DNA from: CAWCTB01 sp963798275
GTDB taxonomy: Bacteria; Acidobacteriota; Terriglobia; Terriglobales; Acidobacteriaceae
Length of the DNA stretch: 64,000 nucleotides
Reading direction: 5' to 3'
Assembly (NCBI GenBank): GCA_963798275.1
Contig: CAWCTB010000052.1
Span: 56,461-120,460 of the forward strand
Shown here: positions 20,161-29,849 of the stretch, in pieces
Position numbering within the stretch: the stretch's first letter is position 1
How the letters are laid out: each line of letters starts with the position of its first letter
Made by a program: the position numbers and the translations under genes
The notes under the pieces: generated by a model
The model's input: the letters and a program-made list of their open reading frames with translations, nothing else
Told to the model about the DNA's origin: nothing
The model's database searches: none

Positions 20161-20189
20161 ACCACCAGGGACCAGAGTTCTTTCCGTTT

Positions 20190-20241
20190 GTCGTCCTGAG
20201 CGTAGAGAGGCGTTCCGCCGAACAGGGTCGAAGGACCTCTG
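20190..20241. repeat. TCATCCTGAGCG-type intergenic repeat, copy 1
   Basis: Ends are GTCGTCCTGAGCG (20190-20202) and GTCGAAGGACCTCTG (20227-20241) around a variable centre. The same two ends occur at 25656-25704 and, degraded, at 40363-40412. The element sits between two rightward genes. Confidence 0.6.
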
Positions 20242-20316
20242 TGCTCAGACGATCTTCACGCTGCCGTTCTGAGCGACGGAGCCCCCTCACCAGTGGCATG
20301 CGCTATTCTGAACCTT

Positions 20317-21327
20317 ATGGATCTCTTCGCCCTGACCCGCCAGCTCATCGACATCGAATCGATCACCGGAAACGAAGTTGCGGTTGGCGAAGCGCTCGCC
20401 GGGGAACTCGCGCGTCTCGGCTACACCGTCGAGCGCATGAGGGTCGAAGGCGATCGCTTCAACGTCTGGGCGACCCATCCCCGGGAGCCGCATCCCGCTG
20501 TGGTGTTCTCCACCCACATGGACGTGGTTCCCCCCTTCATCGCTTCCTCCGAAACGCCCGACCGCGTTTACGGCCGCGGCTCCTGTGACGCCAAGGGCAT
20601 CATCGTGGCCCAGATCGCCGCCGCGCAGAAGCTCGAGGCCGAAGGCATTCCGGTTGGCCTCCTGTTCCTGGTCGGCGAAGAACGCGACAGCCAGGGTGCG
20701 CTAGCCGCCAACCAGCAACCTCGCGGATCGCGTTTCCTCATCAACGGCGAGCCGACGGAAAACAAGCTCGCCATCGCATCCAAGGGGACGCTGCGCGTCG
20801 AGCTAGTTGCCGAAGGCAAGATGGCCCACTCGGCTTACCCCGAGTTGGGCGAGTCCGCGATTGAAAAATTGCTCGATGCGCTGGCGAGGGTTCGCGCCAT
20901 CCAGCTGCCGAGCAATCCGGTAGCCGGGCCTTGCACTCTGAATATCGGCCTCATCGAAGGCGGACGCGCGCCCAACGTCATTCCCGATCACGCCACCGCT
21001 AACCTGCTCTTCCGCCTCGTCGGCCCAGCCGATGACGTACGCGCCCAAATCACCAGTGCAGTCGCAGGTAAAGCCGAAGCCCGCTTCATCCTCGAGATCC
21101 CTTACATGGAGCTCGGCACCGTCCCCGGCATCGACACCATGATCGCCGCCTTCACCACGGACATACCCGCGCTGAAGGCGTGGGGCAAGCCGGTGTTAAT
21201 CGGCCCCGGCTCGATTCATGTCGCCCACACCGAAGGCGAGTACATCGAAAAGAACCAATTGCTGGAGGCCGTGGACCTCTACGCCAACATCGCGCGGCAG
21301 CTTTTGCACCACGGATCGCAAGCCTGA
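20317..21327 (+). CDS. M20-family zinc metallohydrolase (ArgE/DapE-like)
   Basis: Cytoplasmic di-zinc amidohydrolase of the M20 peptidase/deacylase family. Visible metal and catalytic residues are the His and Asp of FSTHMDVVPPF, the Asp of GRGSCDAKGI, the Glu pair of LVGEERDSQG, and the final His in GSIHVAHTEGEYIEK. The 336-residue chain (from the ATG at 20317; an in-frame upstream ATG at 20293 is less likely) is short for the family but holds both the catalytic domain and the inserted dimerisation domain. Family members deacylate N-acetylornithine, N-acetyllysine or succinyl-diaminopimelate, or act as dipeptidases. The substrate cannot be told from the sequence. Confidence 0.85.
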   Translation: MDLFALTRQLIDIESITGNEVAVGEALAGELARLGYTVERMRVEGDRFNVWATHPREPHPAVVFSTHMDVVPPFIASSETPDRVYGRGSCDAKGIIVAQIAAAQKLEAEGIPVGLLFLVGEERDSQGALAANQQPRGSRFLINGEPTENKLAIASKGTLRVELVAEGKMAHSAYPELGESAIEKLLDALARVRAIQLPSNPVAGPCTLNIGLIEGGRAPNVIPDHATANLLFRLVGPADDVRAQITSAVAGKAEARFILEIPYMELGTVPGIDTMIAAFTTDIPALKAWGKPVLIGPGSIHVAHTEGEYIEKNQLLEAVDLYANIARQLLHHGSQA

Positions 21328-21379
21328 CATCCTCCACCTGCAGCGACTTCGCTGCGCCAGCGAACCGCACAACCCAGCC

Positions 21380-22027
21380 TCACTTGGCGGGCGCCGCACC
21401 CAGCATCTCGAACTCACTTGTGCCGGGCAATGCCTGCCCGATCGAGCCCGTTCCAATGTCATAAATCCAGCCCAGGATCTGCAGATCTCCCGCGCTCAGC
21501 CGCTCGCGGACGCTGGGATGAGTCCTGACGTGCTCCATTTGCAGCAGAACGTTGTACCCGGTGATCCACTTGATCTTCGCGTCTTCGGGTTCATCGGCAT
21601 GGTCCCGTAGCACGCGTTCCCGCGCTTCGTTGCCGTGCCGCATCCACTGGCGTACGCCGGGCAGCCCCTCCGTTGTCTCAGGATGCAGCAACGCCTTCAT
21701 CACGCCGCAATCGGTGTGTCCGCAGATTACGATCAATGGCACCTTGAGCACCCGGGTGGCAAACTCCACGCCCGCCGTGACTCCACCCACAAAGTCGACA
21801 TAAGGCGGTACCATGTTGCCCGGATTCCGTTCCGTGAAAACCTCACCTGGCTCGGTTTGCGTTATCAGGTTGGGCACGATCCTGGAATCCGCGCAGGTTA
21901 TGAACATGGCCAGCGGCTCCTGCCCGCTCTGCAGCCGCTGAAACAATGCGCGCTGCTGCGGGAAGATCTCTTGCTGAAACTTCTCGACCCCAGCCTTCAG
22001 TCTTGCCATCGCCTGCTGCGTGCGCAT
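21380..22027 (-). CDS. Beta-class carbonic anhydrase
   Basis: Zinc enzyme that interconverts CO2 and bicarbonate in the cytoplasm. The 215-residue product has the zinc ligands Cys45, His104 and Cys107 (ITCADSR and ICGHTDCG) and the Asp47-Arg49 catalytic dyad of the beta class. It lacks a signal peptide. A GGAGG site lies just before the ATG at 22027. It is divergent from dps and convergent with the M20 gene. Bicarbonate supply for the biotin carboxylase encoded further on is one possible role, by inference. Confidence 0.95.
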   Translation of the reverse strand: MRTQQAMARLKAGVEKFQQEIFPQQRALFQRLQSGQEPLAMFITCADSRIVPNLITQTEPGEVFTERNPGNMVPPYVDFVGGVTAGVEFATRVLKVPLIVICGHTDCGVMKALLHPETTEGLPGVRQWMRHGNEARERVLRDHADEPEDAKIKWITGYNVLLQMEHVRTHPSVRERLSAGDLQILGWIYDIGTGSIGQALPGTSEFEMLGAAPAK

Positions 22028-22210
22028 GCGTCCTCCACGAAAATTGAATCGCTGTCTGTCGCCTTACATCAGTTCCAGGTGGGCCTCATCGTTTCTTGTT
22101 GGAACCCTATTTGTCAAAAGACAGCACCAGCCGCCAGCGACAACAACGGCGGCACCCGAATTAATTCAGCACAACCGCCCTGCGTGGCGCCCGTTTACAG
22201 GAGGCACATT

Positions 22211-22717
22211 ATGGCTACTGCTACTGCAACATCGCATGTTCGTTTTTCCAGCAGTGTCGACCTCGCGGAAGACACTAAGTCCAAAGTCATCGATATTTGC
22301 AACGCCCGTCTGGCCGACACCCTTGATCTGTTTTCGCAGGTGAAGCACGCTCACTGGAACGTCAAGGGGCCCACGTTCATACAACTGCACGAACTGTTCG
22401 ACTCCGTTGCCGAACACGTCGAGGATTTCTCCGATCTCATTGCCGAGCGCATCACCCAGCTTGGTGGCGTAGCTCACGGAACCATCCGGCAGGCTGCCGC
22501 CAGCTCCTCGCTTGAGGAATACAACCTCAAAGCCGTGAAGGGCGATGAGCATGTGCGCGCCCTGGTCGAGCGCCTCTCCGCGGTGGCCAATGCCGCCCGC
22601 AAAGCCATCGACCAGACCGACAAGCTGGGCGACAAGGCCACTGCCGATCTCTTCACCGAGGTCACCCGCGGCGCCGACAAGGACCTCTGGTTCCTCGAGG
22701 CCCATCTGCAAGGCTGA
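22211..22717 (+). CDS. dps: Dps-family ferritin-like DNA-protection protein
   Basis: Dodecameric ferritin-like protein that oxidises and stores iron and protects DNA in stress. The 168-residue protein shows the ferroxidase histidine segment VKHAHWNVKGPTF and the acidic partner helix FDSVAEHVEDFSDLIAERI, both needed for the inter-subunit iron site. A strong AGGAGG site lies eight bases before the ATG at 22211. The gene is monocistronic and ends at a strong terminator. Whether it binds DNA cannot be judged; the N-terminal tail is short and not Lys-rich. Confidence 0.93.
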   Translation: MATATATSHVRFSSSVDLAEDTKSKVIDICNARLADTLDLFSQVKHAHWNVKGPTFIQLHELFDSVAEHVEDFSDLIAERITQLGGVAHGTIRQAAASSSLEEYNLKAVKGDEHVRALVERLSAVANAARKAIDQTDKLGDKATADLFTEVTRGADKDLWFLEAHLQG

Positions 22718-22737
22718 GCACTCGCACCTTCTTCTGA

Positions 22738-22766
22738 GGCGAGGGACACTCGACCCTCGCCTTTTT
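22738..22766 (+). terminator. Rho-independent terminator after dps
   Basis: Perfect 8-bp stem GGCGAGGG (22738-22745) / CCCTCGCC (22754-22761) with an 8-base loop, followed directly by TTTTT. It lies about 20 bases after the dps stop and before the next rightward gene. Confidence 0.92.
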
Positions 22767-22839
22767 CCTTTGGCACATTCCATGGCATGGTTGTGTGCAT
22801 GACAACGCGCCCTCCGCCTCCCTGCTAGACTCAAGGTTC

Positions 22840-24973
22840 ATGACTGAAGCGACGAACTCTCTGGCGCGCGCCTCGTCGGCTTATCTGCGCTCCGCAATGC
22901 ATCAGCCCATCCAGTGGCACGAGTGGGGCGAAGAGGCATTCGCTACCGCTCAACGCGAGAACAAGCCCGTCCTCCTCGACATCGGCGCGGTCTGGTGCCA
23001 TTGGTGCCACGTCATGGATCGCGAGTCTTATGAGAGCGCCGAAGTCGCCGCCATCATCAATCAGAATTTCATCGCCGTCAAAGTCGATCGCGACGAACGC
23101 CCCGACGTTGACAGCCGCTACCAGCTCGCAGTCTCGGCCATCGCCGGCACCGGCGGCTGGCCCCTGACGGTTTTCCTCACTCCCGAGGGCAAGCCCTTTT
23201 ACGGCGGAACCTACTTCCCTCCCGTGGATCAGTGGGGGCGTCCCAGTTTCAGGAAGATCCTGCTGGCGATCTCCGAGGCCTACCGCGAGCGTCGCGACGA
23301 GGTTCTCGAATCGGCCAACCAGACCATGCAGATGCTCTCGACTGCCGAGGGTTTTGCCGGACGCCATGCCGATTTCTCTCCCCGCCTGATTGGCGTGATG
23401 GTGCAATCGGCGCTGCCCATCTTCGACGAGAAACACGGCGGCTTCGGGGGCGCACCCAAGTTCCCTCACTCCTCCGCCATCGATCTTCTGATCGACTGGT
23501 ACACCCGCACTCGCGAAGAGCGCGTTCTAACCGTCATTACCACAACGCTCACCAAGATGGCGCAGGGCGGGGTCTACGATCAGCTCGCCGGCGGATTTCA
23601 TCGCTACTCGGTCGACGAACGCTGGATCGTTCCCCACTTCGAGAAGATGGCCTATGACAATTCCGAGCTGTTGAAAAACTACGTGCACGGCTACCAGTTG
23701 CTCGGCCACGAATTCTACGCCCATGTTGCGCGCGACATTGTTCGCTGGATGGACGAGTGGCTCAGCGACCGCGAGCACGGAGGCTTCTACGCCTCGCAGG
23801 ACGCCGACATCAGCCTCGACGACGACGGCGACTACTTCACGTGGACCGTCGGCGAGGCCAAAGCCGTCCTCACGGGGCCCGAATTCGAGGCTGCCTCGCT
23901 CCACTTCGACATCAACGAAGTCGGCGAGATGCACCACAATACCGCCAAGAACGTGCTGTGGGTTGCGGCCCTGCCCGAAGACATCGCGGCGCGCACCGGG
24001 CGTCCGGTTGCCGAGGTGCTCGACCTGCTGGCTTCGGCCAAAACCAGGATGTATGCCGCGCGCCTGCAGCGTCCCACACCATTCGTCGACAAGACGGTCT
24101 ATGTGAACTGGAACGCCATGTGCGTCTCGGCCTACCTGCAAGCCGCCCAGGCCCTCGATCTCGATGAGTGCGCGCAAGTTCGCCTTGCGCTCGCTCGATC
24201 GCATTCTGGCCGAGGCCTGGCAGGAAGACCGCGGACTCTCTCACGTTATCGCCTACGCCGATCCGAAGGCCGGGAAACGCTTCGTGCGCGGCCTGCTCGA
24301 CGATTACGCCTTCACGGTCATTGCCTGCCTCGATGCCTACGAGGTCACGGGCGCGATGAGCTACTTCCGCTTCGCCCAGAAGATTGCCGACGCGATGATG
24401 GCGCGCTTCGCCGACAATACCTCCGGCGGATTCTTCGACACCGAGGCTAGCCTCGAAGAGAAGCTGCAGATCGGCGCGCTATCGGCGCGGCGCAAGCCGT
24501 TCCAGGATGCACCCACGCCCGCCGGCAATCCTGCTGCCGCGATCGCCTTGCTGCGTCTGCACGCCTACACCAATGATGCCAGATACCGCGATAAGGCGGA
24601 GGACACGCTGGAGGTCTTCGCGGGAGTCGCCGAGCAGTTCGGCATTTACGCCGGCACCTACGGCATCGCCGCCACCTGGCTCTCGCGCCCTCACACGCAG
24701 ATCGTCGTCATCGGCGAGGACGAGCACGCGAACGCATTGTTGCGAGCCGCCCGCGCTCCTTTCCTGGTCAACAAGTCGGTCGTGCATCTGACCGACAGCG
24801 AAGCGGTGGCACAGAACTTGCCGCCCGTACTGGCCGAAACCATTCCAAACCTGCCGGCTTTGCGGGAGAAGAACTCCATCGCCGTCGTGTGTACCAATTT
24901 CTCTTGCATGCCGCCCATCACCGATCCCGAGCAACTATCGGCGCTGTTGCGCGACGCAATCAAGGCCCAGTGA
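22840..24973 (+). CDS. DUF255 thioredoxin-fold / glycosidase-like protein (YyaL type, frameshifted)
   Basis: About 710 residues. The N-terminal thioredoxin-like domain (about residues 15-180) has the motif GAVWCHWCHVMDRESYES and the strand GTGGWPLTVFLTPEGKPF. The remainder is an alpha/alpha toroid resembling six-hairpin glycosidases (GVYDQLAGGFHRYSVDERW; GGFYASQDADISLDDDGDYF). These hallmarks identify the DUF255/SPATA20/YyaL family, whose biochemical role is not established. The frame changes at GCGCAAG near 24175; removing one base joins DECAKFALRSLDRILAEAW. The ATG at 22840 was preferred to 22795 because family similarity starts shortly after it. Confidence 0.88.
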
Positions 24974-25013
24974 ACTGCCCCGAGCTATACGTCGAGATCA
25001 ATGAAGGGAACCA

Positions 25014-25622
25014 ATGATGCCCGCTTCTCCCCGCAAAGCCATCTCAGCAAAACCTAAACTGGCCGCGTCGTCCAAACAAACGGGAGCCGCCAAGCCTCGC
25101 GTGCGAAAACCCGCCGCGGCCAAGCCCATGGCAGCGAAGACCGCTCCCAAAGCTTCGCGCGCCCGCAAGCTTGCAGCCAAAAAGCAATCTACCCGCTCCC
25201 CAGCCGCTGCCTTTCACGGCGGCAGCTACACCACTCCCAAGGGCAATGTCACTCTGGGGCTGCCGGCCTTCTGGACCCTGCGTCAGACCAACGACGATCT
25301 CGAACTCGAGAGTCCCTCCGGAGCGACTTCGGTCCTCGTCACCGCGTTCCATCGCGAAGAAGGCTATAGCAAGCTCGACGCCCGCGAATACCTTGAGCAA
25401 TTCCTCAAGACCGCTCCCATGAAGGGGCGCCCCCAAACCGAGAAGAACGGTCACTCACGCGCCATCTCGCGCTTTCGTGATCAGGACGGCGATTGCTGGC
25501 AGGTTGAGTTCTTCACCGACGGCGACACCCTGCTCCTGGTCACCATGCACACCAGCCTGAAGCCGCGCTCGGAAGAAGCGCGCACCGCCACGCAGGTGCT
25601 GGGCACGCTTCGCCTGCAATAG
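25014..25622 (+). CDS. Hypothetical protein with Lys/Ala-rich N-terminal tail
   Basis: The 202-residue protein has two parts. Residues 1-65 are almost only Lys, Ala, Pro, Ser and Arg (repeats like KPAAAKPMAAKTAPKASRA), resembling histone H1-like tails. Residues 70-202 form a compact domain (TTPKGNVTLGLPAFWTLRQ; QVEFFTDGDTLLLVTMHTSL). This looks like a PsbP/Mog1-like alpha-beta fold, a weak inference. A GAAGGGA site lies before the double ATG. It follows the DUF255 gene by 40 bases in the same direction. I do not recognise a specific family. Confidence 0.75.
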   Translation: MMPASPRKAISAKPKLAASSKQTGAAKPRVRKPAAAKPMAAKTAPKASRARKLAAKKQSTRSPAAAFHGGSYTTPKGNVTLGLPAFWTLRQTNDDLELESPSGATSVLVTAFHREEGYSKLDAREYLEQFLKTAPMKGRPQTEKNGHSRAISRFRDQDGDCWQVEFFTDGDTLLLVTMHTSLKPRSEEARTATQVLGTLRLQ

Positions 25623-25655
25623 GAGAAGATGCAACCATTGTGCGACTGTTGCGTT

Positions 25656-25704
25656 GTCATCCTGAGCGGAGTGAGGCGGCGCCGAACGCAGTCGAAGGAC
25701 CCCT
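25656..25704. repeat. TCATCCTGAGCG-type intergenic repeat, copy 2
   Basis: Ends GTCATCCTGAGCG (25656-25668) and GTCGAAGGACCCCT (25691-25704). A further fragment, TCGTCCTAAGCG, lies just after it (about 25723-25734). It occupies the gap between the convergent hypothetical gene and glcF. Confidence 0.6.
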
Positions 25705-25741
25705 ATGGCAACACTAATTTGTTCGTCCTAAGCGGGCCCGG

Positions 25742-27046
25742 CTAATACACTTCGTCCAGCAGCTCCATGACGTGCGCCACCCGCGCTTTTATCCCGGAGC
25801 GTTGCACTCCGGCGCGGAATTGCAGCATGCATCCCACATTGGCGGTCGCGATGATCTCAGGCTTCACGCTCCCAACAAATCCCATCTTCTCGTCGAGGAT
25901 CTTCATCGAGATTTCGTTCTGCGCCACGTTGTAGACCCCGGCGCTGCCGCAGCACGTGTCCGGACGCGGCGACTCGACAAGTTCCGCTCCCACCCGCTTC
26001 AGCAACTGACGCGGCGCGCTGCGCACTCCCTGCGCATGCGCCAGGTGACACGGATCCTGATACGTCACCCGCGCGTTGAGTTTCCGTCGCGGCTCGCGCA
26101 AACCAATCTCCGCCAGGTATTCGTTCACATCGCGAACTCGTGCCGTAAACTCGCCGGCGCGATTGGCGTAATCGGCGTCTTCGCTCAGCAGCCCGGCATA
26201 CTCTTTCATGGTCGAGCCGCAACCCGCCGCATTGGTCACAATCTCGTTATATTCGTGACTCAGCATGGCGTCGATGTTGCGCCGCGCCTGCCGGCGCGCA
26301 TCTTCCAGATATCCGGCATGCAGATGCAGCGCTCCACAGCAGCTCTGACGCTGTGGGATATGCACTTCGATGCCGTTCTTGGTAAGTACCCGCACCGTCG
26401 CCCGGTTCAACTCGGAGAACGCCACGCTCCCGATGCAGCCGATCAGCAGCGCCACTTTGCCGCGCGTCTCGCCCTCGGCCGGATAAACTCGGCCCAAGTC
26501 GCTGAACGAGAACTCCGTCTCAATTCTGGGTGACAGCGCGTCCAGTTCCGCCACCCCCAGCAATTTCAGCAGTCCGGTGGCGCGCGCCAACTTCTGCAAG
26601 CCCGAGCGCTGATAGAAGCGCAGCAGTCGCGCCTGCGTCGCCAGGCGCTCAAACGATGGCAGTACCCGGCCGTAGAAATAAGCGCGGAGCCTCCGTTGCA
26701 GCCCGGGACGCTGATAGTTCTCTTCAATCTGCAACCGCGCCCGTTCGAGAAGGCTGCCGTATTGGACACCCGACGGGCAGGCGGTCTGGCAGTTCAGGCA
26801 CCCCAGGCAGCGATCGATGTGCGTGACAAACGAGTCACTCAGTGCGAGTTTCCCATCGTCCACCTGCACCATCTGGTAAATGCGCCCGCGCGGCGAGTCC
26901 ATCTCCGTGCCCAGCGCCCGGTACGTCGGACACTGGTCGAGGCACAGCCCGCAGTGCACACACTTCGAGTACAGCTCCCACGTCGGCTTCTCGTGCGGCG
27001 AGAAGTTCGAGTGGTGCGTCTCCGACGTTGTGGGAGCAGTGCTCAG
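25742..27046 (-). CDS. glcF: Glycolate oxidase iron-sulfur subunit GlcF
   Basis: Iron-sulfur electron-transfer subunit of glycolate (or lactate-type) oxidase. Two 4Fe-4S motifs are visible (CVHCGLCLDQCP and CLGCLNCQTACPSG), then two CCG-type cysteine domains (QSCCGALHLHAGYLED and DTCCGSAGVYNVAQ), the standard GlcF layout. No ATG or GTG lies in the right place. A CTG at 27044-27046 overlapping the glcE stop (CTGA) is the best start, so a base error here is possible. The frame open further upstream belongs to a shadow of glcE. Last gene of the CBS-glcD-glcE-glcF set. Confidence 0.9.
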   Translation of the reverse strand: MSTAPTTSETHHSNFSPHEKPTWELYSKCVHCGLCLDQCPTYRALGTEMDSPRGRIYQMVQVDDGKLALSDSFVTHIDRCLGCLNCQTACPSGVQYGSLLERARLQIEENYQRPGLQRRLRAYFYGRVLPSFERLATQARLLRFYQRSGLQKLARATGLLKLLGVAELDALSPRIETEFSFSDLGRVYPAEGETRGKVALLIGCIGSVAFSELNRATVRVLTKNGIEVHIPQRQSCCGALHLHAGYLEDARRQARRNIDAMLSHEYNEIVTNAAGCGSTMKEYAGLLSEDADYANRAGEFTARVRDVNEYLAEIGLREPRRKLNARVTYQDPCHLAHAQGVRSAPRQLLKRVGAELVESPRPDTCCGSAGVYNVAQNEISMKILDEKMGFVGSVKPEIIATANVGCMLQFRAGVQRSGIKARVAHVMELLDEVY

Positions 27047-28352
27047 AACAGCGCCCTCCCTCGCAGAACATTCTTCGCATCGAGCGCCTGCTTCACCGCC
27101 CGCATGCTGTCGAGGTAGGGCGGCGCGATTGGCCAGGGATTCATCCCCGAAGACACCGTGACATTCGCCTCTGAACCCAACCGTTCGTGCAATGCCTGCA
27201 CCAGCCTCATCGTCTGCGAATGTGCGGCATCGGGCGAAGTCACAACCTGTAGGTGTCCCACGCCAACGCGGCCCACCATGCCAAGCTCGATCCCTAGATT
27301 CGACGCCGCTTCCGTGATCGCGCTGATCGCTGTCCCAACCTCCCTTGGAGGCGTCATCACATCGATCTGACTCGCCACGCTCCGGGACGATAGCACCCCT
27401 TCGCCTTCCGTTGCATGCGCAAAGTTTTCGATCGCGCGCCACATCCCGGTCTCGTCAGCACCTTCCACTTCGCGCGTCACCGCCGACCCCAGTTCCTTGC
27501 GATACCGCGCCAACACGGCGTCGCTTCCCGCGGCTCGCACGCAAATCACCCATGCGTCGGAAGTCATCTGCGGCCGCATCAACTTGCGCGCGCCCGGCGA
27601 CACCAGTTCCAGGCACATCGGCGCCAGCGGCGAGCGCACAATCGAGATCGCGAAACTGCAAAGCCTCGTCCGCGGCGGCGAACTCCGCTAGAAATGTCCG
27701 CGTCTGCCGCGGTGCAGGAAACAGTTTGAAGCTGGCCGACGTGATCACCGCCAGCGTCCCGTAGCTGCCGATCAGCAGCTTCATCAGGTCGTATCCCGCA
27801 ACATTCTTGACGACGCGCCCGCCGCCTTTCGCCTTGCGGCCATCGCCGGTAACAAAGCGTATCCCGATGCAGAAGTCGCGTAGCCCGCCGTACCCATGAC
27901 GCAACGGGCCTTGGCTGGCCACCGCGAGCACGCCGCCGATATTCGCCCGCTCCGGCAGCGCCGGATCGGCAGCCAACAACAGGCGATCGGCTCCCACCAT
28001 CGCGCTCAACTGCGCAACCGTTGTTCCCGCACCCACGCCCACCGTCAGATCGGCAGGATCGTAGTGCTCGACCTCCGTCAGCCGGCTCGTACTGAGCACA
28101 ACATCGCATTCCCGCGCGGCAGCAGTCGGGAGGTTCGTGCCTCCGCCAATCGACAGCACGCGCAGGCCGTTCGCGTTCGCCAGCCGCAGAATCGCCACGA
28201 CTTCATCGGCCGACCCCGGCTTTACTATTACCGGCTGGCCCTCCTCACCCTTTGAGGCGGAAGGCAACTCCGCCCCGTCAGTCACGAAGTCGCTGCCGCA
28301 AATCGCCCGCAGCTCGCGCGCGACATCGAGCGAGACTGCCGGTCGCGCTCAC
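27043..28352 (-). CDS. glcE: Glycolate oxidase FAD-binding subunit GlcE (frameshifted)
   Basis: Second FAD-binding subunit of glycolate oxidase. The PCMH-type FAD domain is clear: LRVLSIGGGTNLPT, DPADLTVGVGAGTTVAQLSA, and VVKNVAGYDLMKLLIGSYGT. The frame changes near 27640, after FAAADEALQFRDL, and the C-terminal half (LAPMCLELVSPGARKLM; VGRVGVGHLQVVTS) runs to 27043. The start is uncertain. A GTG at 28350-28352 overlaps the glcD stop but needs another shift to join the frame; the next in-frame GTG at 28285 would cut about 20 family-like residues. Flanked tightly by glcD and glcF. Confidence 0.85.
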
Positions 28353-29818
28353 ATGCCCTCCTGCACCAGCACGGGATGGCTGGCCGGGCCGCGGGTTTCG
28401 GCGCAGACTCGTGCCGTGGGAAAGATCTTTGCCGGATTGAGCAGCGCGTTCGGATTAAATGCGTTGTGCAGGCTCAGCATCACGTCGAGATCGTCGTTGC
28501 TGAACAGCAGTGGCATCAGGTCGCGCTTCTCCAGCCCGACGCCATGCTCGCCCGTGATCGTCCCGCCCACCGAAATGCAATACTGCAGGATCTCTCGGCT
28601 GGCATCCATCACCATTTGCAGCTGCTTCGGGTCGCGATTGTCAAACAGGATCAACGGATGCAAATTGCCGTCGCCGGCATGAAAAACGTTGCCGATCCGC
28701 AAGCCGTATTTCTCCGAAACCTTGCCAATGAATTGCAGCACCACCGGGACCTTGGTGCGCGGCACCACACCATCCTGCGAATAGTACGAAGGACTGACAC
28801 GCCCCAGCGCCCCGAAGGCGTTCTTGCGGCCCTTCCACAGCAGCGCCCGTTCGGTTTCGTCCTTGGCGCGCCGCACCTCGCGCGCCCGCTGCTGCAAGCA
28901 AACTTCCCGCACCACCTCGGCCTGTTCCTCCACCTGCTCCGCCAGCCCATCCAGCTCAATCAGCAGCACCGCCCCCGCATCCAGGGGATACCCCGCATGG
29001 CAAAACGCTTCTACCGTCTGCAGCGTCCATCCATCCAGCATCTCCAGCGCCGCGGGAGTAATCCCCGCCGCCGTGATCGCCGACACGGTTCGTGCGCCGT
29101 CGTCAATCGTTTCGAAAATCCCCAGCAGCGTGGCCACGCGTTCCGGCCTGCGCAGCAGCTTTACCGTGATCGCCGTCGTAATGGCCAGCGTGCCTTCGGA
29201 GCCCACAAAGAAGCCGGTCAGGTCATAGCCGGCGCTCTCCGCCGCCTTGCCGCCGAAGTGGACGATCTGGCCGCTCGGCAGCACCACCTCCAGCCCGGTG
29301 ACGTGGTTCACCGTGACCCCATACATCAGGGTGTGCGGGCCGCCGGAGTTCTCGGCCACATTGCCGCCGATGGTGCAGGCCTTCTGGCTGGAAGGATCGG
29401 GTGCGAAGTACAAACCCAGATGTGCCACGCTGTCAGACAGTGTCTGGTTCACCACGCCGGGCTGCACCACCGCCCGCATGTTTGCCACATCCACTTCCAG
29501 AATGCGGTTCATGCGCGAGAACGCCAGCATGATGCCGCCTTCGATGGCGATCGCCCCGCCGCTCAGCCCCGTCCCCGCCCCACGCGGCACGATCGGCACT
29601 CCTTCGGAGCCAGCCAGCTTTACGATGCGCGAGACTTGTTCTGTGCTCTGGGGAAACACGACAGCAGTCGGCGTGCTCTTGCGCACACCCCCGTCGTATT
29701 CGTACAGCATGAGGTCTTCAGGAGAGTCAAGGACGGCGTCACGTCCGGCGATGTGCCGGAGTTGGTCGGTCAGCGCGGACAGCCGCATAGAACCCATGGT
29801 AGATACGCAGTTTAGCAC
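28349..29818 (-). CDS. glcD: Glycolate oxidase FAD-linked subunit GlcD
   Basis: Catalytic flavoprotein subunit that oxidises glycolate to glyoxylate (D-lactate dehydrogenases share the fold). Visible are the FAD-binding loop PRGAGTGLSGGAIAIEGGIM, the segment CTIGGNVAENSGGPHTLMYG, and the FAD-oxidase C-terminal metal site NVFHAGDGNLHPL plus GEHGVGLEKRDLM. The 489-residue length is normal. The annotated ATG at 29818 is followed by three further in-frame ATGs within ten codons, so the exact start is open. The stop overlaps the presumed glcE start. Substrate choice between glycolate and lactate rests on the glcDEF arrangement. Confidence 0.92.
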   Translation of the reverse strand: MLNCVSTMGSMRLSALTDQLRHIAGRDAVLDSPEDLMLYEYDGGVRKSTPTAVVFPQSTEQVSRIVKLAGSEGVPIVPRGAGTGLSGGAIAIEGGIMLAFSRMNRILEVDVANMRAVVQPGVVNQTLSDSVAHLGLYFAPDPSSQKACTIGGNVAENSGGPHTLMYGVTVNHVTGLEVVLPSGQIVHFGGKAAESAGYDLTGFFVGSEGTLAITTAITVKLLRRPERVATLLGIFETIDDGARTVSAITAAGITPAALEMLDGWTLQTVEAFCHAGYPLDAGAVLLIELDGLAEQVEEQAEVVREVCLQQRAREVRRAKDETERALLWKGRKNAFGALGRVSPSYYSQDGVVPRTKVPVVLQFIGKVSEKYGLRIGNVFHAGDGNLHPLILFDNRDPKQLQMVMDASREILQYCISVGGTITGEHGVGLEKRDLMPLLFSNDDLDVMLSLHNAFNPNALLNPAKIFPTARVCAETRGPASHPVLVQEGM

Positions 29819-29849
29819 CCCCAGTGAGTCGCGCGCGGCACTTGCTCGA

